A stretch of DNA of 64,000 nucleotides from Limnoperna fortunei (GCA_944474755.1 OX104124.1:992001-1056000); one strand, 5' to 3'. Positions 45,001 to 57,809 are shown, counted from the stretch's first letter. Numbers and translations are program-made. Notes: a model not told the origin generated them from the sequence alone.

Positions 45001-45973
45001 TACCCCCGCCACTGAGCCTAAACATGTGATCAATAGTAGACTAACTAACACCGCCACTGAGCCTAAACATGTGATCAATAGTAGACTAACTACCCCCGCC
45101 ACTGAGCCTCAACATGTGATCAATAGTAGACTAACTAACCCGCCACTGAGCCTAAATATGTGATCAATAGTAGACTAACTACCCCCGCCACGGAGCCTAT
45201 ACATGTGATCAATTGTAGACTAACTACCCCCGTCACTGAGCCTAAACATGTGATCAATAGTAGACTAACTACCCCCGCCACTGAGCCTAAACATGTGATC
45301 AATAGTAGACTAACTACCCCCCCACTGAGCCTAACATGTGATCAATAGTAGACTAACTACCCCCGCCACTGAGCCTCAACATGTGATCAATAGTAGACTA
45401 ACTACCCCCGTCACTGAGCCTAAACATGTTATCAATAGTAGACTAACTACCCCCGCCACTGAGCCTAAACATGTTATCAATAGTAGACTAACTACCCCCG
45501 CCACTGAGCCTAAACATGTTATCAATAGTAGACTAACTACCCCCGCCACTGAGCCTCAACATGTGATCAATAGTAGACTAACTACCCCGGTCACTGAGCC
45601 TAAACATGTTATCAATAGTAGACTAACTACCCCTGCCACTGAGCCTCAACATGTGATCAATAGTAGACTAACTACCCCGCCACGGAGCCTAAACATGTGA
45701 TCAATAGTAGACTAACTACCCGTGCCACTGAGCCTAAACATGTGATCAATAGTAGACTAACTACCCCCCCACTGAGCCTAACATGTGATCAATAGTAGAC
45801 TAACTACCCCCGCCACTGAGCCTCAACATGTGATCAATAGTAGACTAACTACCCCCGTCACTGAGCCTAAACATGTTATCAATAGTAGACTAACTACCCC
45901 CGCCACTGAGCCTCAACATGTTATCAATAGTAGACTAACTACCCCCGCCACTGAGCCTAAACATGTTATCAAT
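42066..45973. repeat. Tandem duplication with 2003-bp offset
   Basis: The block 42066-43970 recurs at 44069-45973. Shared marks include CCCCGCTACTGAG, AATAGAAGACTAACTACCA, TCAATTGTAGAC, TACCCCGGTCACTG and TACCCGTGCC at a constant 2003-bp offset. A further version of the same block lies 4458 bp to the left, at about 38.0-39.5 kb. Confidence 0.85.
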
Positions 45974-48900
45974 AGTAGACTAACTACCCCCGCCACTGAG
46001 CCTAAACATGTGATCAATAGTAGACTAACTACCCCCGTCACTGAGCCTAAACATGTTATCAATAGTAGACTAACTACCCCCGCCACTGAGCCTCAACATG
46101 TGATCAATAGTAGACTAACTACACCCCCACTGAGCCTCAACATGTGATCAATAGTAGACTAACTACCCCTGCCACTGAGCCTAAACATGTGATCAATAGT
46201 AGACTAACTACCCCCGCCACTGAGCCTAAACATGTGATCAATAGTAGACTAACTACCCCCGTCACTGAGTCTAAACATGTGATCAATAGTAGACTAACTA
46301 CCCCTGCCACTGAGCCTAAACATGTGATCAATAGTAGACTAACTACCCCTGCCACTGAGCCTAAACATGTGATCAATAGTAGACTAACTACCCCCGTCAC
46401 TGAGCCTAAACATGTGATCAATAGTAGACTAACTACCCCTGCCACTGAGCCTAAACATGTGATCAACAGTAGACTAACTACCCCTGCCACTGAGCCTAAA
46501 CATGTGATCAATAGTAGACTAACTACCCCTGCCACTGAGCCTAAACATGTGATCAATAGTAGACTAACTACCCCTGCCACTTAGCCTAAACATGTGATCA
46601 ATAGTAGACTAACTACCCCCGTCACTGAGCCTCAACATGTGATCAGTAGTAGACTAACTACCCCCCCCACTGAGCCTCAACATGTGATCAATAGTAGACT
46701 AACTACCCCCGCCACTGAGCCTCAACATGTGATCAATAGTAGACTAACTAACCCCCCACGGAGCCTAAACATGTTATCAATAGTAGACTAACTACCCCTG
46801 CCACTGAGCCTCAACATGTGATCAAAAGTAGACTAACTACCCCCGTCCGTGAGACTAAACATGTTATCAATAGTAGACTAACTACCCCTGCCACTGAGCC
46901 TCAACATGTGATCAATAGTAGACTAACTACCCCGCCACGGAGCCTAAACATGTGATCAATAGTAGACTAACTACCCCCCCACTGAGCCTAACATGTGATC
47001 AATAGTAGACTAACTACCCCCGCCACTGAGCCTCAACATGTGATCAATAGTAGACTAACTACCCCCGCCACTGAGCCTAAACATGTGATCAATAGTAGAC
47101 TAACTACCCCTGTCACTGAGCCTAAACATGTGATCAATAGTAGACTAACTACCCCTGTCACTGAGCCTAAACATGTGATCAATAGTAGACTAACTAACCC
47201 CCCACTGAGCCTAACATGTGATCAATAGTAGACTAACTACCCCCGCCACTGAGCCTAAACATGTTATCAATAGTAGACTAACTACCCCCGCCACTGAGCC
47301 TAAACATGTTATCAATAGTAGACTAACTACCCCCGCCACTGAGCCTCAACATGTTATCAATAGTAGACTAACTAACCCCGCCACTGAGCCTAAACATGTT
47401 ATCAATAGTAGACTAACTACCCCTGCCACGGAGCCTAAACATGTGATCAATAGTATACTAACTACCCCCGCCACTGAGCCTAAACATGTGATCAATAGTA
47501 GACTAACTAACCCCGCCACTGAGCCTCAACATGTGATCAATAGTAGACTAACTAACCCGCCACTGAGCCTAAACATGTCATCAATAGTAGACTAACTACC
47601 CCTGCCACTGAGCCTAAACATGTTACCAATAGTAGACTAACTACCCCCGACACTGAGCCTCAACATGTTATCAATAGTAGACTAACTAACCCCGCCACTG
47701 AGCCTAAACATGTTATCAATAGTAGACTAACTACCCCCGCCACTGAGCCTCAACATGTTATCAATAGTAGACTAACTAACCCCGCCACTGAGCCTAAACA
47801 TGTGATCAATAGTAGACTAACTACCCGGCCACTGAGCCTAAACATGTGATCAATAGTAGACTAACTACCCCCGCCACTGAGCCTAAACATGTGATCAATA
47901 GTAGACTAACTACCCCCGCCACTGAGCCTAAACATGTGATCAATAGTAGACTAACTACCCCCGCCACTGAGCCTAAACATGTGATCAATAGTAGACTAAC
48001 TACCCCCGCCACTGAGCCTAAACATGTTATCAATAGTAGACTAACTACCCCCGCCACTGAGCCTAAACATGTGATCAATAGTAGACTAACTACCCCCGCC
48101 ACTGAGCCTAAACATGTGATCAATAGTAGACTAACTACCCCCGCCACTGAGCCTCAACATGTGATCAATAGTGGACTAACTACCCCCGCCACTGAGCCTA
48201 AACATGTGATCAATAGTAGACTAACTACCCCTGCCACTGAGCCTCAACATGTGATCAATAGTAGACTAACTACCCCCGCCACTGAGCCTAAACATGTGAT
48301 CAATAGTAGACTAACTACCCCCGCCACTGAGCCTAAACATGTGATCAATAGTAGACTAACTACACCCCCACTGAGCCTAACATGTGATCAATAGTAGACT
48401 AACTAACCCCCCACTGAGCCTAACATGTGATCAATAGTAGACTAACTACCCCCGCCACTGAGCCTCAACATGTGATCAATAGTAGACTAACCCCCCACTG
48501 AGCCTCAACATGTGATCAATAGTAGACTAACTACCCTTGCCACGGAGCCTAAACATGTGATCAATAGTAGACTAACTACCCCCGCCACTGAGCCTAAACA
48601 TGTGATCAATAGTAGACTAACTAACCCGCCACTGAGCCTAAACATGTGATCAATAGTAGACTAACTACCCCCGCCACTGAGCCTCAACATGTGATCAATA
48701 GTAGACTAACTACCCCCGTCACTGAGCCTAAACATGTGATCAATAGTAGACTAACTACCCCTGTAACTGAGCCTAAACATGTGATCAATAGTAGACTAAC
48801 TACCCCCGCCAAGGAGCCTAAACATGTGATCAATAGTAGACTAACTACCCCCGCCACTGAGCCTAAACATGTTATCAATAGTAGACTAACTACCCCCGCC

Positions 48901-51845
48901 ACTGAGCCTCAACATGTGATCAATAGTAGACTAACCCGCCACTGAGCCTAAACATGTGATCAATAGTAGACTAACTACCCCCGTCACTGAGCCTAAACAT
49001 GTGATCAATAGTAGACTAACTACCCCCGCCACTGAGCCTAAACATGTGATCAATAGTAGACTAACTACCCCCGCCACTGAGCCTCAACATGTGATCAATA
49101 GTAGACTAATTACCCCGTCACTGAGCCTAAACATGTGATCAATAGTAGACTAACTAACCCCCCACTGAGCCTCAACATGTTATCAATAGTAGACTAACTA
49201 CCCCTGCCACTGAGCCTATACATGTGATCAATAGTAGACTAACTACCCCGTCACTGAGCCTAAACATGTGATCAATAGTAGACTAACTAACCCCCCACTG
49301 AGCCTCAACATGTGATCAATAGTAGACTAACCCGCCACTGAGCCTAAATATGTGATCAATAGTAGACTAACTACCCCCGCCACTGAGCCTAAACATGTGA
49401 TCAATAGTAGACTAACTACCCCCGCCACTGAGCCTCAACATGTGATCAATAGAAGACTAACTACCACCCCCACTGAGCCTCAACATGTGATCAATAGTAG
49501 ACTAACTACCCCCGCCACTGAGCCTAAACATGTGATCAATAGTAGACTAACTACCCCCGTCACTGAGCCTATACATGTTATCAATAGTAGACTAACTACC
49601 TCCGCCACTGAGCCTAAACATGTGATCAATAGTAGACTAACTACCCCCGCCACTGAGCCTCAACATGTGATCAATAGTAGACTAACTAACCCCGCCACTG
49701 AGCCTCAACATGTGATCAATAGTAGACTAACTACCCCCGCCACTGAGCCTAAACATGTTATCAATAGTAGACTAACTACCCCCGCCACTGAGCCTAACAT
49801 GTGATCAATAGTAGACTAACTAACCCCCCACTAAGCCTCAACATGTGATCAATAGTAGACTAACTACCCCCGCCACTGAGCCTAAACATGTGATCAATAG
49901 TAGACTAACTAACACCGCCAATGAGCCTAAACATGTGATCAATAGTAGACTAACTACCCCCGCCACAGAGCCTCAACATGTGATCAATAGTAGACTAACT
50001 AACCCGCCACTGAGCCTAAATATGTGATCAATAGTAGACTAACTACCCCCGCCACGGAGCCTATACATGTGATCAATTGTAGACTAACTACCCCCGTCAC
50101 TGAGCCTAAACATGTGATCAATAGTAGACTAACTACCCCCGCCACTGAGCCTAAACATGTGATCAATAGTAGACTAACTACCCCCCCACTGAGCCTAACA
50201 TGTGATCAATAGTAGACTAACTACCCCCGCCACTGAGCCTCAACATGTGATCAATAGTAGACTAACTACCCCCGTCACTGAGCCTAAACATGTTATCAAT
50301 AGTAGACTAACTACCCCCGCCACTGAGCCTAAACATGTGATCAATAGTAGACTAACTAACCCCCCACTGAGCCTAACATGTGATCAATAGTAGACTAACT
50401 ACCCCGGCCACTGAGCCTAAACATGTTATCAATAGTAGACTAACTACCCCCGCCACTGAGCCTAAACATGTTATCAATAGTAGACTAACTACCCCCGCCA
50501 CTGAGCCTCAACATGTTATCAATAGTAGACTAACTAACCCCGCCACTGAGCCTAAACATGTTATCAATAGTAGACTAACTACCCCTGCCACTGAGCCTAA
50601 ACATGTGATCAATAGTAGACTAACTACCCCCGCCACTGAGCCTAAACATGTGATCAATAGTAGACTAACTAACCCCGCCACTGAGCCTCAACATGTGATC
50701 AATAGTAGACTAACTAACCCGCCACTGAGCCTAAACATGTGATCAATAGTAGACTAACTACCCCTGCCACTGAGCCTAAACATGTTATCAATAGTAGACT
50801 AACTACCCCCGACACTGAGCCTCAACATGTTATCAATAGTAGACTAACTAACCCCGCCACTGAGCCTAAACATGTTATCAATAGTAGACTAACTACCCCC
50901 GCCACTGAGCCTCAACATGTTATCAATAGTAGACTAACTTACCCCGCCACTGAGCCTAAACATGTGATCAATAGTAGACTAACTACCCGGCCACTGAGCC
51001 TAAACATGTGATCAATAGTAGACTAACTACCCCCGCCACTGAGCCTAAACATGTGATCAATAGTAGACTAACTACCCCCGCCACTGAGCCTAAACATGTG
51101 ATCAATAGTAGACTAACTACCCCCGCCACTGAGCCTAAACATGTGATCAACAGTAGACTAACTACCCCCGCCACTGAGCCTAAACATGTTATCAATAGTA
51201 GACTAACTACCCCCGCCACTGAGCCTAAACATGTGATCAATAGTAGACTAACTACCCCCGCCACTGAGCCTAAACATGTGATCAATAGTAGACTAACTAC
51301 CCCCGCCACTGAGCCTCAACATGTGATCAATAGTGGACTAACTACCCCCGCCACTGAGCCTAAACATGTGATCAATAGTAGACTAACTACCCCTGCCACT
51401 GAGCCTCAACATGTGATTAATAGTAGACTAACTACCCCCGCCACTGAGCCTAAACATGTGATCAATAGTAGACTAACTACCCCCGCCACTGAGCCTAAAC
51501 ATGTGATCAATAGTAGACTAACTACAGCCCCACTGAGCCTAACATGTGATCAATAGTAGACTAACTAACCCCCCACTGAGCCTAACATGTGATCAATAGT
51601 AGACTAACTACCCCCGCCACTGAGCCTCAACATGTGATCAATAGTAGACTAACCCCCCACTGAGCCTCAACATGTGATCAATAGTAGACTAACTACCCCT
51701 GCCACGGAGCCTAAACATGTGATCAATAGTAGACTAACTACCCCTGCCACTGAGCCTAAACATGTGATCAATAGTAGACTAACTAACCCGCCACTGAGCC
51801 TAAACATGTGATCAATAGTAGACTAACTACCCCCGCCACTGAGCC

Positions 51846-52295
51846 TCAACATGTGATCAATAGTAGACTAACTACCCCCGTCACTGAGCCTAAACATGTG
51901 ATCAATAGTAGACTAACTACCCCTGTAACTGAGCCTAAACATGTGATCAATAGTAGACTAACTACCCCCGCCAAGGAGCCTAAACATGTGATCAATAGTA
52001 GACTAACTACCCCCGCCACTGAGCCTAAACATGTTATCAATAGTAGACTAACTACCCCCGCCACTGAGCCTCAACATGTGATCAATAGTAGACTAACTAC
52101 CCCCGTCACTGAGCCTAAACATGTGATCAATAGTAGACTAACTACCCCTGTAACTGAGCCTAAACATGTGATCAATAGTAGACTAACTACCCCCGCCAAG
52201 GAGCCTAAACATGTGATCAATAGTAGACTAACTACCCCCGCCACTGAGCCTAAACATGTTATCAATAGTAGACTAACTACCCCCGCCACTGAGCC
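51846..52295. repeat. Five-monomer (225-bp) tandem duplication inside a higher-order unit
   Basis: The monomer run GTCAC, GTAACTG, CCAAGGAG, CCACTG, CCACTG (51846-52070) is repeated at once at 52071-52295. Its neighbours at 48.6 and 55.2 kb have the run only once. This 225-bp addition accounts exactly for the difference between the 3162-bp and 3387-bp higher-order units. Confidence 0.9.
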
Positions 52296-55200
52296 TCAAC
52301 ATGTGATCAATAGTAGACTAACCCGCCACTGAGCCTAAACATGTTATCAATAGTAGACTAACTACCCCCGTCACTGAGCCTAAACATGTGATCAATAGTA
52401 GACTAACTACCCCCGCCACTGAGCCTAAACATGTGATCAATAGTAGACTAACTACCCCCGCCACTGAGCCTCAACATGTGATCAATAGTAGACTAATTAC
52501 CCCGTCACTGAGCCTAAACATGTGATCAATAGTAGACTAACTAACCCCCCACTGAGCCTCAACATGTTATCAATAGTAGACTAACTACCCCTGCCACTGA
52601 GCCTATACATGTGATCAATAGTAGACTAACTACCCCGTCACTGAGCCTAAACATGTGATCAATAGTAGACTAACTAACCCCCCACTGAGCCTCAACATGT
52701 GATCAATAGTAGACTAACCCGCCACTGAGCCTAAATATGTGATCAATAGTAGACTAACTACCCCCGCCACGGAGCCTAAACATGTGATCAATAGTAGACT
52801 AACTACCCCCGCCACTGAGCCTCAACATGTGATCAATAGAAGACTAACTACCACCCCCACTGAGCCTCAACATGTGATCAATAGTAGACTAACTACCCCC
52901 GCCACTGAGCCTAAACATGTGATCAATAGTAGACTAACTACCCCCGTCACTGAGCCTATACATGTTATCAATAGTAGACTAACTACCCCCGCCACTGAGC
53001 CTAAACATGTGATCAATAGTAGACTAACTACCCCCGCCACTGAGCCTCAACATGTGATCAATAGTAGACTAACTAACCCCGCCACTGAGCCTCAACATGT
53101 GATCAATAGTAGACTAACTAACACCCCCACTGAGCCTCTACATGTTATCAATAGTAGACTAACTACCCCCGCCACTGAGCCTAACATGTGATCAATAGTA
53201 GACTAACTAACCCCCCACTGAGCCTCAACATGTGATCAATAGTAGACTAACTACCCCCGCCACTGAGCCTAAACATGTGATCAATAGTAGACTAACTAAC
53301 ACCGCCAATGAGCCTAAACATGTGATCAATAGTAGACTAACTACCCCCGCCACAGAGCCTCAACATGTGATCAATAGTAGACTAACTAACCCGCCACTGA
53401 GCCTAAATATGTGATCAATAGTAGACTAACTACCCCCGCCACGGAGCCTATACATGTGATCAATTGTAGACTAACTACCCCCGTCACTGAGCCTAAACAT
53501 GTGATCAATAGTAGACTAACTACCCCCGCCACTGAGCCTAAACATGTGATCAATAGTAGACTAACTACCCCCCCACTGAGCCTAACATGTGATCAATAGT
53601 AGACTAACTACCCCCGCCACTGAGCCTCAACATGTGATCAATAGTAGACTAACTACCCCCGTCACTGAGCCTAAACATGTTATCAATAGTAGACTAACTA
53701 CCCCCGCCACTGAGCCTAAACATGTGATCAATAGTAGACTAACTAACCCCCCACTGAGCCTAACATGTGATCAATAGTAGACTAACTACCCCCGCCACTG
53801 AGCCTAAACATGTTATCAATAGTAGACTAACTACCCCCGCCACTGAGCCTAAACATGTTATCAATAGTAGACTAACTACCCCCGCCACTGAGCCTCAACA
53901 TGTTATCAATAGTAGACTAACTAACCCCGCCACTGAGCCTAAACATGTTATCAATAGTAGACTAACTACCCCTGCCACGGAGCCTAAACATGTGATCAAT
54001 AGTAGACTAACTACCCCCGCCACTGAGCCTAAACATGTGATCAATAGTAGACTAACTAACCCCGCCACTGAGCCTCAACATGTGATCAATAGTAGACTAA
54101 CTAACCCGCCACTGAGCCTAAACATGTGATCAATAGTAGACTAACTACCCCTGCCACTGAGCCTAAACATGTGATCAATAGTAGACTAACTACCCCCGAC
54201 ACTGAGCCTCAACATGTTATCAATAGTAGACTAACTAACCCCGCCACTGAGCCTAAACATGTTATCAATAGTAGACTAACTACCCCCGCCACTGAGCCTC
54301 AACATGTTATCAATAGTAGACTAACTTACCCCGCCACTGAGCCTAAACATGTGATCAATAGTAGACTAACTACCCGGCCACTGAGCCTAAACATGTGATC
54401 AATAGTAGACTAACTACCCCCGCCACTGAGCCTAAACATGTGATCAATAGTAGACTAACTACCCCCGCCACTGAGCCTAAACATGTGATCAATAGTAGAC
54501 TAACTACCCCCGCCACTGAGCCTAAACATGTGATCAATAGTAGACTAACTACCCCCGCCACTGAGCCTAAACATGTTATCAATAGTAGACTAACTACCCC
54601 CGCCACTGAGCCTAAACATGTGATCAATAGTAGACTAACTACCCCCGCCACTGAGCCTAAACATGTGATCAATAGTAGACTAACTACCCCCGCCACTGAG
54701 CCTCAACATGTGATCAATAGTGGACTAACTACCCCCGCCACTGAGCCTAAACATGTGATCAATAGTAGACTAACTACCCCTGCCACTGAGCCTCAACATG
54801 TGATTAATAGTAGACTAACTACCCCCGCCACTGAGCCTAAACATGTGATCAATAGTAGACTAACTACCCCCGCCACTGAGCCTAAACATGTGATCAATAG
54901 TAGACTAACTACAGCCCCACTGAGCCTAACATGTGATCAATAGTAGACTAACTAACCCCCCACTGAGCCTAACATGTGATCAATAGTAGACTAACTACCC
55001 CCCGCCACTGAGCCTCAACATGTGATCAATAGTAGACTAACCCCCCACTGAGCCTCAACATGTGATCAATAGTAGACTAACTACCCCTGCCACTGAGCCT
55101 AAACATGTGATCAATAGTAGACTAACTACCCCTGCCACTGAGCCTAAACATGTGATCAATAGTAGACTAACTAACCCGCCACTGAGCCTAAACATGTGAT

Positions 55201-57385
55201 CAATAGTAGACTAACTACCCCCGCCACTGAGCCTCAACATGTGATCAATAGTAGACTAACTACCCCCGTCACTGAGCCTAAACATGTGATCAATAGTAGA
55301 CTAACTACCCCTGTAACTGAGCCTAAACATGTGATCAATAGTAGACTAACTACCCCCGCCAAGGAGCCTAAACATGTGATCAATAGTAGACTAACTACCC
55401 CCGCCACTGAGCCTAAACATGTTATCAATAGTAGACTAACTACCCCCGCCACTGAGCCTCAACATGTGATCAATAGTAGACTAACCCGCCACTGAGCCTA
55501 AACATGTTATCAATAGTAGACTAACTACCCCCGTCACTGAGCCTAAACATGTGATCAATAGTAGACTAACTACCCCCGCCACTGAGCCTAAACATGTGAT
55601 CAATAGTAGACTAACTACCCCCGCCACTGAGCCTCAACATGTGATCAATAGTAGACCAACTACCCCGTCACTGAGCCTAAACATGTGATCAATAGTAGAC
55701 TAGCTAACCCCCCACTGAGCCTCAACATGTTATCAATAGTAGACTAACTAACCCCCCACTGAGCCTCAACATGTTATCAATAGTAGACTAACTACCCCTG
55801 CCACTGAGCCTATACATGTGATCAATAGTAGACTAACTACCCCGTCACTGAGCCTAAACATGTGATCAATAGTAGACTAACTAACCCCCCACTGAGCCTC
55901 AACATGTGATCAATAGTAGACTAACCCGCCACTGAGCCTAAATATGTGATCAATAGTAGACTAACTACCCCCGCCACGGAGCCTAAACATGTGATCAATA
56001 GTAGACTAACTACCCCCGCCACTGAGCCTCAACATGTGATCAATAGAAGACTAACTACCACCCCCACTGAGCCTCAACATGTGATCAATAGTAGACTAAC
56101 TACCCCCGCCACTGAGCCTAAACATGTGATCAATAGTAGACTAACTACCCCCGTCACTGAGCCTATACATGTTATCAATAGTAGACTAACTACCTCCGCC
56201 ACTGAGCCTAAACATGTGATCAATAGTAGACTAACTACCCCCGCCACTGAGCCTCAACATGTGATCAATAGTAGACTAACTAACCCCGCCACTGAGCCTC
56301 AACATGTGATCAATAGTAGACTAACTACCCCTGCCACTGAGCCTAAACATGTTATCAATAGTAGACTAACTACCCCCGCCACTGAGCCTAAACATGTGAT
56401 CAATAGTAGACTAACTAACCCCCCACTGAGCCTCAACATGTGATCAATAGTAGACTAACTACCCCCGCCACTGAGCCTAAACATGTGATCAATAGTAGAC
56501 TAACTAACACCGCCAATGAGCCTAAACATGTGATCAATAGTAGACTAACTACCCCCGCCACTGAGCCTCAACATGTGATCAATAGTAGACTAACTAACCC
56601 GCCACTGAGCCTAAATATGTGATCAATAGTAGACTAACTACCCCCGCCACGGAGCCTATACATGTGATCAATAGTAGACTAACTACCCCCGCCACTGAGC
56701 CTAAACATGTGATCAATAGTAGACTAACTACCCCCGCCACTGAGCCTAAACATGTGATCAATAGTAGACTAACTACCCCCCCACTGAGCCTAACATGTGA
56801 TCAATAGTAGACTAACTACCCCCGCCACTGAGCCTCAACATGTGATCAATAGTAGACTAACTACCCCCGTCACTGAGCCTAAACATGTTATCAATAGTAG
56901 ACTAACTACCCCCGCCACTGAGCCTCAACATGTTATCAATAGTAGACTAACTACCCCCGCCACTGAGCCTAAACATGTTATCAATAGTAGACTAACTACC
57001 CCCGCCACTGAGCCTCAACATGTGATCAATAGTAGACTAACTACCCCCGTCACTGAGCCTAAACATGTTATCAATAGTAGACTAACTACCCCTGCCACTG
57101 AGCCTCAACATGTGATCAATAGTAGACTAACTACCCCGCCACGGAGCCTAAACATGTGATCAATAGTAGACTAACTACCCGTGCCACTGAGCCTAAACGT
57201 GATCAATAGTAGACTAACTACCACCCCCACTGAGCCTAAACATGTGATCAATAGTAGACTAACTACCCCTGCCACTGAGCCTCAACATGTGATCAATAGT
57301 AGACTAACTACCCCCGCCACGGAGCCTGAACATGTGATCAATAGTAGACTAACTACCCCTGCCACCGAGCCTCAACATGTGATCA

Positions 57386-57714
57386 CAGCTTTGTATTACT
57401 AAAACACAAGTGCATTAGCTCACTAGTGATACCCGGCTTTTACAACAATGTGTAAAAATATAAGTATTCGGTAAACAGGAAGTAGATGACCAAGAAGCAT
57501 AAAATCGCTATATATGGTACTATAGGATAAAGATATACGCAAAATATCAGGTTTCTGCATTCTATAGGTGCCTAGAAAACTGTGATTGAAATTTTTGTTA
57601 TGGACGAACAGACGAACGGACAAAAGAGTATACCACCTCTTCTTCAAAGAGGGCATATATTCAGTTTCCACCTTGAGGTGAAAATGTGACTGCCACAGGA
57701 CTTGAGTCATATCC
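57386..57714. other. Right flank of the satellite array; probable old interspersed-repeat remnant
   Basis: AT-rich non-satellite sequence begins abruptly after 57385. The minus strand has a 97-codon open frame (57423-57716), but it shows no recognisable domain. The segment around 57600-57650, with repeated GACGAACAGACGAACGGAC and a CTTCTTCAAAGAGG run, resembles fragments of interspersed repeats common in mollusc genomes as I recall them. I cannot name an element, and I see no RNA gene or promoter here. Confidence 0.35.
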
Positions 57715-57722
57715 AAATCAGG
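57715..57722 (+). repeat. Candidate target-site duplication, left copy
   Basis: AAATCAGG lies directly before SINE1 and matches 57967-57974 directly after its A-rich tail. With one extra A the match extends to CAAATCAGG versus CAAAATCAGG. This is what target-primed insertion of a SINE leaves behind. Confidence 0.6.
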
Positions 57723-57735
57723 ATTGGGCCCTCGA

Positions 57736-57746
57736 TGGCTGAGTGG
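57736..57746 (+). promoter_or_regulatory. Pol III A-box of SINE1
   Basis: TGGCTGAGTGG matches the tRNA A-box consensus TRGCNNAGYGG at every position. It is followed after 18 nt by TATTAATCAC (57765-57774), the same arrangement seen on the minus strand of each 45-bp satellite monomer. Confidence 0.7.
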
Positions 57747-57798
57747 TCAAGGTATTTCTTTTACTATTAATCACCTGTGTGTCAACACTGAGGTTACA

Positions 57799-57809
57799 GG
57801 TTCCAGTGT
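57799..57809 (+). promoter_or_regulatory. Degenerate pol III B-box of SINE1
   Basis: GGTTCCAGTGT compared with consensus GGTTCGANNCC. The core GGTTC and the A are kept, but the G after GGTTC and the terminal CC are lost, suggesting a decayed copy that is probably transcriptionally weak. Confidence 0.5.

Larger units (their letters stand above)
1..57385. repeat. 45-bp satellite/minisatellite mega-array (about 1,270 monomers)
   Basis: Head-to-tail copies of a 45-bp unit fill the first 57.4 kb with no unrelated insertion. A consensus-like monomer is 1079-1123. Each unit begins with two overlapping palindromes (ACATGT and TGATCA), continues with AATAGTAGACTAACTA, then a C-run, then CCACTGAGCCTAAA. 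Common variants are GTG/GTT after CAT, AAA/CAA before CAT, CCCGCC/CCTGCC/CCGGCC/CCAGCC/CCCGTC in the C-rich part, and ACT/ACG before GAG. Shortened monomers (about 40 and 43-44 bp) recur at fixed places and mark higher-order units. The plus strand is C-rich (14 C to 7 G in the consensus). The array starts before base 1 and ends at 57385, where the shared sequence stops after GATCA. No gene, RNA gene or transposon interrupts it. Confidence 0.98.
29235..57385. repeat. Right higher-order-repeat family (2.0-3.4 kb units)
   Basis: A 12-monomer core recurs with its start at 29235, 33657, 36566, 47846, 51008 and 54395. It includes a monomer with AATAGTGGACTAAC and, in several copies, one with GATCAACAG. 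A ten-monomer core ending in CACTTAGCC recurs at 31950, 34902, 39683 and 46144. Clusters of shortened monomers (ACTAACCCGCCACTG or ACTAACCCCCCACTG), usually about 0.4 kb apart, mark each unit near 29.9, 37.2, 41.6, 48.5, 51.7 and 55.0 kb. The last three units are 3162, 3387 and about 2990 bp, the third being cut off at the array edge. Confidence 0.9.

Noticed and set aside
1..57385. CRISPR-like array
   Set aside because: Repeats are directly contiguous with no unique spacers, no leader and no cas genes. The surroundings (SINEs, splice acceptor) are eukaryotic.
1..57385. Telomeric or rDNA spacer identity for the 45-bp array
   Set aside because: No telomere-type hexamers and no rRNA sequence are present. 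The flanks are an ordinary gene end with SINEs.
57423..57716. 97-codon minus-strand open frame
   Set aside because: No domain, signal or splice context, and it lies in probable interspersed-repeat debris beside the array edge.
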